A program made the translations under genes and the position numbers. The notes beneath the pieces were generated by a model. That model ran no database searches, had not been told where the DNA came from, and was given only the letters and a program-made list of their open reading frames with translations. A stretch of DNA of 8,825 nucleotides from positions 1 to 8,825 of the forward strand of contig JAQGIX010000397.1 in NCBI GenBank assembly GCA_028290925.1, given 5' to 3'. Below, one piece after another: positions 6,589 to 8,825 of this stretch (position 1 is the stretch's first letter; each line of letters begins with the position of its first letter). The stretch is from Phenylobacterium sp. Lineage in GTDB: Bacteria > Pseudomonadota > Alphaproteobacteria > Caulobacterales > Caulobacteraceae.

Positions 6589-7152
6589 ATGGCCGACCAG
6601 GTTCGCGTGCTGGGTTTCGCCGGCAGCCTGCGCCAGGCCTCCTACAACCGGGCCCTGCTGCGCGCCGCGCAGGCGGCGGCGCCCGAGGGCATGACGATCG
6701 AGGTCTTCGACCTGATCGAGGTGCCGCTCTACAACGCCGACGTGGAGGCCATCGGCGATCCGCCGAGCGTGGCGGCGTTCAAGCAGGCGATCGCCGCGGC
6801 CGACGTGGTGCTGATGGTGACGCCCGAGTACAACCACGGCGTCCCGGCGGTGACCAAGAACGCCGTCGACTGGGCCTCGCGCCCGCCCAAGGCCGCGCCG
6901 CTGGAGCGCAAGCCCATCGGCATCATCGGCGCCTCGCCGGGCATGACCGGCAGCGCCCGTGGCCAGAGCCAGCTGCGCCAGGCCTTCGAGTTCACGAACT
7001 CCTACTGCATGCCGCAACCGGAGCTGCTGGTGTACCGGGCGCACGAGAAGTTCGACGCTGAGGGCCGGCTTACCGACGAAGCGACCCGGAAGTACCTCGG
7101 GACCTACCTCGAGGCGCTGAAGGCCTGGACGCTGCGGTTCAAGGCGGGTTGA
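6589..7152 (+). CDS. NADPH-dependent FMN reductase (flavodoxin-like, chromate/quinone/azo-reductase family)
   Basis: The 187-residue product is a small flavodoxin-fold reductase. Residues 11-20, AGSLRQASYN, form the FMN phosphate loop. TPEYNHGVP (78-86) is the family's flavin-contacting PEYN segment, and GIIGASPGMTGSARGQSQLR (111-130) is the second conserved loop. Enzymes of this family use NAD(P)H to reduce FMN, quinones, chromate or azo compounds in the cytosol; the substrate cannot be told from sequence. Length is typical. The upstream stop and the ATG at 6577 adjoin (TGAATG), which would start the protein four residues earlier (MENR), but the ribosome site favours 6589. It is the last gene of the redox operon; no clear terminator follows, only a weak 6-bp inverted repeat (7155-7160 with 7181-7186). 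Confidence 0.92.
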   Translation: MADQVRVLGFAGSLRQASYNRALLRAAQAAAPEGMTIEVFDLIEVPLYNADVEAIGDPPSVAAFKQAIAAADVVLMVTPEYNHGVPAVTKNAVDWASRPPKAAPLERKPIGIIGASPGMTGSARGQSQLRQAFEFTNSYCMPQPELLVYRAHEKFDAEGRLTDEATRKYLGTYLEALKAWTLRFKAG

Positions 7153-7201
7153 GCCTCTCCCTTCGACGCTGACGCATGGTGGAGAGCAGCGCGCGGCGGA
7201 A

Positions 7202-7230
7202 TTGCCCGGAGGGCGCCCGCGCCCTACATC
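7202..7230 (+). promoter_or_regulatory. Caulobacter-type housekeeping promoter, start site on the ATG of the scaffold gene
   Basis: TTGCCCG (7202-7208), a 14-base spacer and CCTACATC (7223-7230) match 5 of 7 and 7 of 8 positions of TTGACGS-N10-14-GCTANAWC. Transcription would begin about seven bases later, at or next to the A of the ATG at 7237. The spacer and first -10 base contain a dyad, GGGCGC-CC-GCGCCC (7211-7224), that could be an operator or chance in GC-rich DNA. Confidence 0.55.
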
Positions 7231-7236
7231 CAAGTC

Positions 7237-7686
7237 ATGATCGACGACCTCTATTCGGCGAAGGTGCTGGCGCTGGCCGCCAACCTGCCGCGGCTCGGGC
7301 GGCTGGCGGAGCCCGATGGCTCGGCCGAGCGGGTCTCGAAGCTGTGCGGCAGCCGGGTGACGGTGGACGTCATGCTCGATGGTGATCGAGTGGCCGATTT
7401 CGCCCAGGACGTGAAGGCCTGTGCGCTGGGCCAGGCCTCGGCCTCGGTGCTGGGCAGCCACGTCATCGGGGCCAGCGTTCACGAACTGGAAAGCGCGCGC
7501 GATCAGTTTCGTGCTATGTTGAAGCTGGGCGGCTCCCCGCCTGACGGACGATTTTCGGATCTGGCGATGCTTGCCCCCGTGAAGGACTATCCGGCCCGCC
7601 ACGCCTCGACGCTGCTCGCGTTCGAGGCCGTCTGCGAGGCTGTCCGCCGGGCGATGGCGCGAACTAGTCCCGCCGGCGCGGCTTGA
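7237..7686 (+). CDS. IscU/NifU-like iron-sulfur cluster scaffold-family protein
   Basis: The 149-residue product aligns with the IscU/NifU N-terminal fold. It starts MIDDLYSAKVLALAANLP, has Cys37 in KLCGSRVTVDV and Cys62 in DVKACALGQASAS, and ends in a C-terminal helical region with YPARHASTLLAFEAV. IscU-type scaffolds assemble [2Fe-2S] clusters on three Cys and an Asp. Here the Asp after the first Cys (CGD) is Ser39, and the position of the third Cys (HC-S) is Ala123 after His122; an additional Cys133 follows ten residues later. It may therefore be a divergent carrier or scaffold rather than a standard IscU. No isc or suf genes adjoin. No Shine-Dalgarno precedes the ATG, while a promoter is placed for leaderless translation. 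The family call is good; the precise role is uncertain. Confidence 0.85.
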   Translation: MIDDLYSAKVLALAANLPRLGRLAEPDGSAERVSKLCGSRVTVDVMLDGDRVADFAQDVKACALGQASASVLGSHVIGASVHELESARDQFRAMLKLGGSPPDGRFSDLAMLAPVKDYPARHASTLLAFEAVCEAVRRAMARTSPAGAA

Positions 7687-7696
7687 TCCTCGTAGG

Positions 7697-7718
7697 GCCC
7701 CGGCGTAAGCGCTGGGGC
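7697..7718 (+). terminator. hairpin between the scaffold gene and yidD, possible terminator
   Basis: GCCCCGGCG (7697-7705) pairs with CGCTGGGGC (7710-7718), nine pairs including one G-U, closing a UAAG tetraloop. It begins ten bases after the scaffold stop and ends 23 bases before the yidD ATG. No T-run follows (CGTCCTCTC), so it may only weaken read-through, protect the mRNA end or affect yidD translation. Confidence 0.5.
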
Positions 7719-7741
7719 GTCCTCTCAGAACCGTAGCCGGC

Positions 7742-8026
7742 ATGACTTCCTACGAGACCTGCGTCAGGGGCGCGCTGCGCGCCTACAAGCTGACGCTTTC
7801 GCCGCTGATCGGGCGGCAGTGCCGGTTCCTTCCGACCTGCTCGGAATATACGGCCGAGGTCCTGATCAGCCATGGTCCGTGGCGCGGCGCGGTGCTCGCC
7901 GGCCGCAGGCTGTGTCGTTGTCATCCCTGGGGCGGATCGGGCTATGACCCCCCGCCGCCCCCGCGCCACAAGGCCCCCAGGCAAAAGAGTGGGACGCCGG
8001 CGCGAACGTGGACCTGTGAAACATGA
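7742..8026 (+). CDS. yidD: membrane protein insertion efficiency factor YidD
   Basis: YidD is a small, membrane-associated protein at the cytoplasmic face that assists YidC/Sec in inserting inner-membrane proteins. The 94-residue product carries the family signature in order: YKLTLSPLIGRQCRFLPTCS (15-34), the SEYTAEVLISHGPWRGAVLA segment, and RRLCRCHPWGGSGYDP (55-70). The conserved Cys residues are Cys27, Cys33, Cys58 and Cys60. The usual ending 'GG-DPVP' is replaced by DPPPPP and a basic tail of about 20 residues. It is not next to rpmH-rnpA-yidC, its best-known setting, but overlaps thrS by four bases (ATGA). No good ribosome site precedes the ATG at 7742, yet the protein match to the family begins right there. 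Confidence 0.93.
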   Translation: MTSYETCVRGALRAYKLTLSPLIGRQCRFLPTCSEYTAEVLISHGPWRGAVLAGRRLCRCHPWGGSGYDPPPPPRHKAPRQKSGTPARTWTCET

Positions 8027-8825
8027 TCGACCTGATTTTCCCCGACGGCTCCAAACGCCAGTACGACGATGGCGTCACGGGCAAGGACGTCGCCGCCTCC
8101 ATCGCGCCGTCGCTGGCCAAGCGGGCGGCGCTGATCAAGCTGGACGGCGAGCTCTATGACGTCGACCGGCCGCTGCCGCATGGCGGCAAGTTCGAGATCC
8201 TTTCGCGCGACGCGCGCGAAGTGCTCGACACCATCCGCCACGACGTCAGCCACATCATGGCCGAGGCCGTGCAGGAGCTGTTTCCCGGCACCCAGGTGAC
8301 CATCGGCCCCTCGATCGAGGACGGCTTCTATTACGACTTCGCCCGCGAGGAGCCGTTCAGCCTCGACGATCTGGCCAAGATCGAGCAGCGGATGAAGGAG
8401 ATCGTCGACCGCGACGAGCCGATCAAGCGCGAGGTCTGGGACCGCGACGAGGCCATCAAGCACTTCGAAGGGATCGGCGAGACCTACAAGGCCGAGATCA
8501 TCGCCGGCATCCCGCCCGGCGAGCAGGTCAGCGTCTACCGACAGGGCGACTGGAAGGACCTCTGCCGCGGGCCGCACCTGCCGTCCACCAAGGCGGCCGG
8601 CAAGGCGTTCAAGCTGACCAAGCTGGCCGGCGCCTATTGGCGCGGCGATTCCCACAACGCCCAGCTGCAGCGCATCTACGCCACCGCCTGGGCCGCCCAG
8701 GAGGACCTGGACGCCTATCTGCTGCGCCTTGAAGAAGCCGAAAAGCGTGACCACCGTCGCCTCGGACGGGCGATGGACCTGTTCCACATGCAGGAAGAGG
8801 GGCGGGGCATGGTGTTCTGGCACCC
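8023..8825 (+). CDS. thrS: threonyl-tRNA synthetase, N-terminal part (3' end outside window)
   Basis: ThrRS charges tRNA-Thr and clears mis-charged Ser-tRNA. About 267 of the usual ~640 residues are visible. Residues 1-62 are the TGS domain (MIDLIFPDGSKRQYDDGVTG). The editing domain follows, with its four metal-type residues intact: His73 and His77 in RHDVSHIMAEAV, and Cys181 and His185 in DLCRGPHLPS. The linker helix (EEAEKRDHRRLGRAMDLFHM) and the start of the class II catalytic core (GRGMVFWHP) come last, so the aminoacylation motifs lie beyond the window. The ATG lies inside the yidD stop (ATGA), and only a poor TGGA ribosome site is present, so translation is probably coupled to yidD. The gene is interrupted only by the window edge. 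Confidence 0.96.
   Translation, partial: MIDLIFPDGSKRQYDDGVTGKDVAASIAPSLAKRAALIKLDGELYDVDRPLPHGGKFEILSRDAREVLDTIRHDVSHIMAEAVQELFPGTQVTIGPSIEDGFYYDFAREEPFSLDDLAKIEQRMKEIVDRDEPIKREVWDRDEAIKHFEGIGETYKAEIIAGIPPGEQVSVYRQGDWKDLCRGPHLPSTKAAGKAFKLTKLAGAYWRGDSHNAQLQRIYATAWAAQEDLDAYLLRLEEAEKRDHRRLGRAMDLFHMQEEGRGMVFWH

Noticed and set aside
7176..7385. Small plus-strand frame starting at ATG 7176
   Set aside because: It overlaps the scaffold gene in another frame, is Arg/Gly/Ala-rich and has no ribosome site.
5935..7743. Long minus-strand open frame (602 codons) opposite the flavoprotein, FMN reductase and scaffold genes
   Set aside because: It is antisense to three confidently identified genes, has a low-complexity His/Arg/Gly composition and no recognisable domain; long antisense frames are expected in DNA this GC-rich.
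7942..8823. Minus-strand open frame (293 codons) opposite thrS
   Set aside because: The plus strand encodes a clear ThrRS N-terminus with all editing-site residues; the minus frame is its shadow.

Overview
The window is a GC-rich, tightly packed bacterial chromosome segment. Protein families, gene order style and a promoter matching the Caulobacter housekeeping consensus (TTGACGS-N10-14-GCTANAWC) point to an alphaproteobacterium, most likely Caulobacterales (Caulobacter or Phenylobacterium type). This is inferred from sequence character, not from a database match. I see no mobile elements, CRISPR arrays, tRNAs or rRNAs.

Layout. (1) Bases 1-562: the 3' end of a plus-strand gene, probably the helical C-terminus of a VPS10/sortilin-type BNR-repeat protein. 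It converges on folE across a GC-rich hairpin. (2) Bases 617-1424: folE (GTP cyclohydrolase I, minus strand) with a long leader that folds into nested hairpins directly before its Shine-Dalgarno. The leader resembles, but is not proven to be, a THF-II (folE motif) riboswitch. (3) Bases 1425-3358: cysS, with a one-base overlap into a SRPBCC-domain gene. (4) Bases 3355-3768: a minus-strand, exported, cytochrome c'-like monohaem protein whose stop overlaps the SRPBCC stop in a shared CTAG. (5) Bases 3956-7152: a probable three-gene redox operon with a non-haem chloroperoxidase-type alpha/beta hydrolase, a cyclic-nucleotide-binding/thioredoxin-reductase-like fusion without the CxxC disulfide, and an NADPH-dependent FMN reductase. 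(6) Bases 7202-8825: a predicted leaderless gene for an IscU/NifU-like scaffold with altered ligand residues, an intergenic hairpin, yidD, and the 5' part of thrS, which overlaps yidD by four bases.

How it works together. Most of the window is housekeeping: folate/queuosine precursor synthesis (folE), Cys and Thr tRNA charging (cysS, thrS), Fe-S cluster work and membrane-protein insertion (yidD). The accessory-looking part is the redox trio in the middle, where a flavin reductase and a sensor-fused flavoprotein sit with an esterase/perhydrolase-type enzyme; a shared role in oxidative or xenobiotic stress is inference.

The most promising leads are the structured folE leader, the redox trio with its disulfide-less reductase, and the scaffold protein with a promoter that appears to start transcription on the ATG. 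None of these clearly amounts to a wholly new system.
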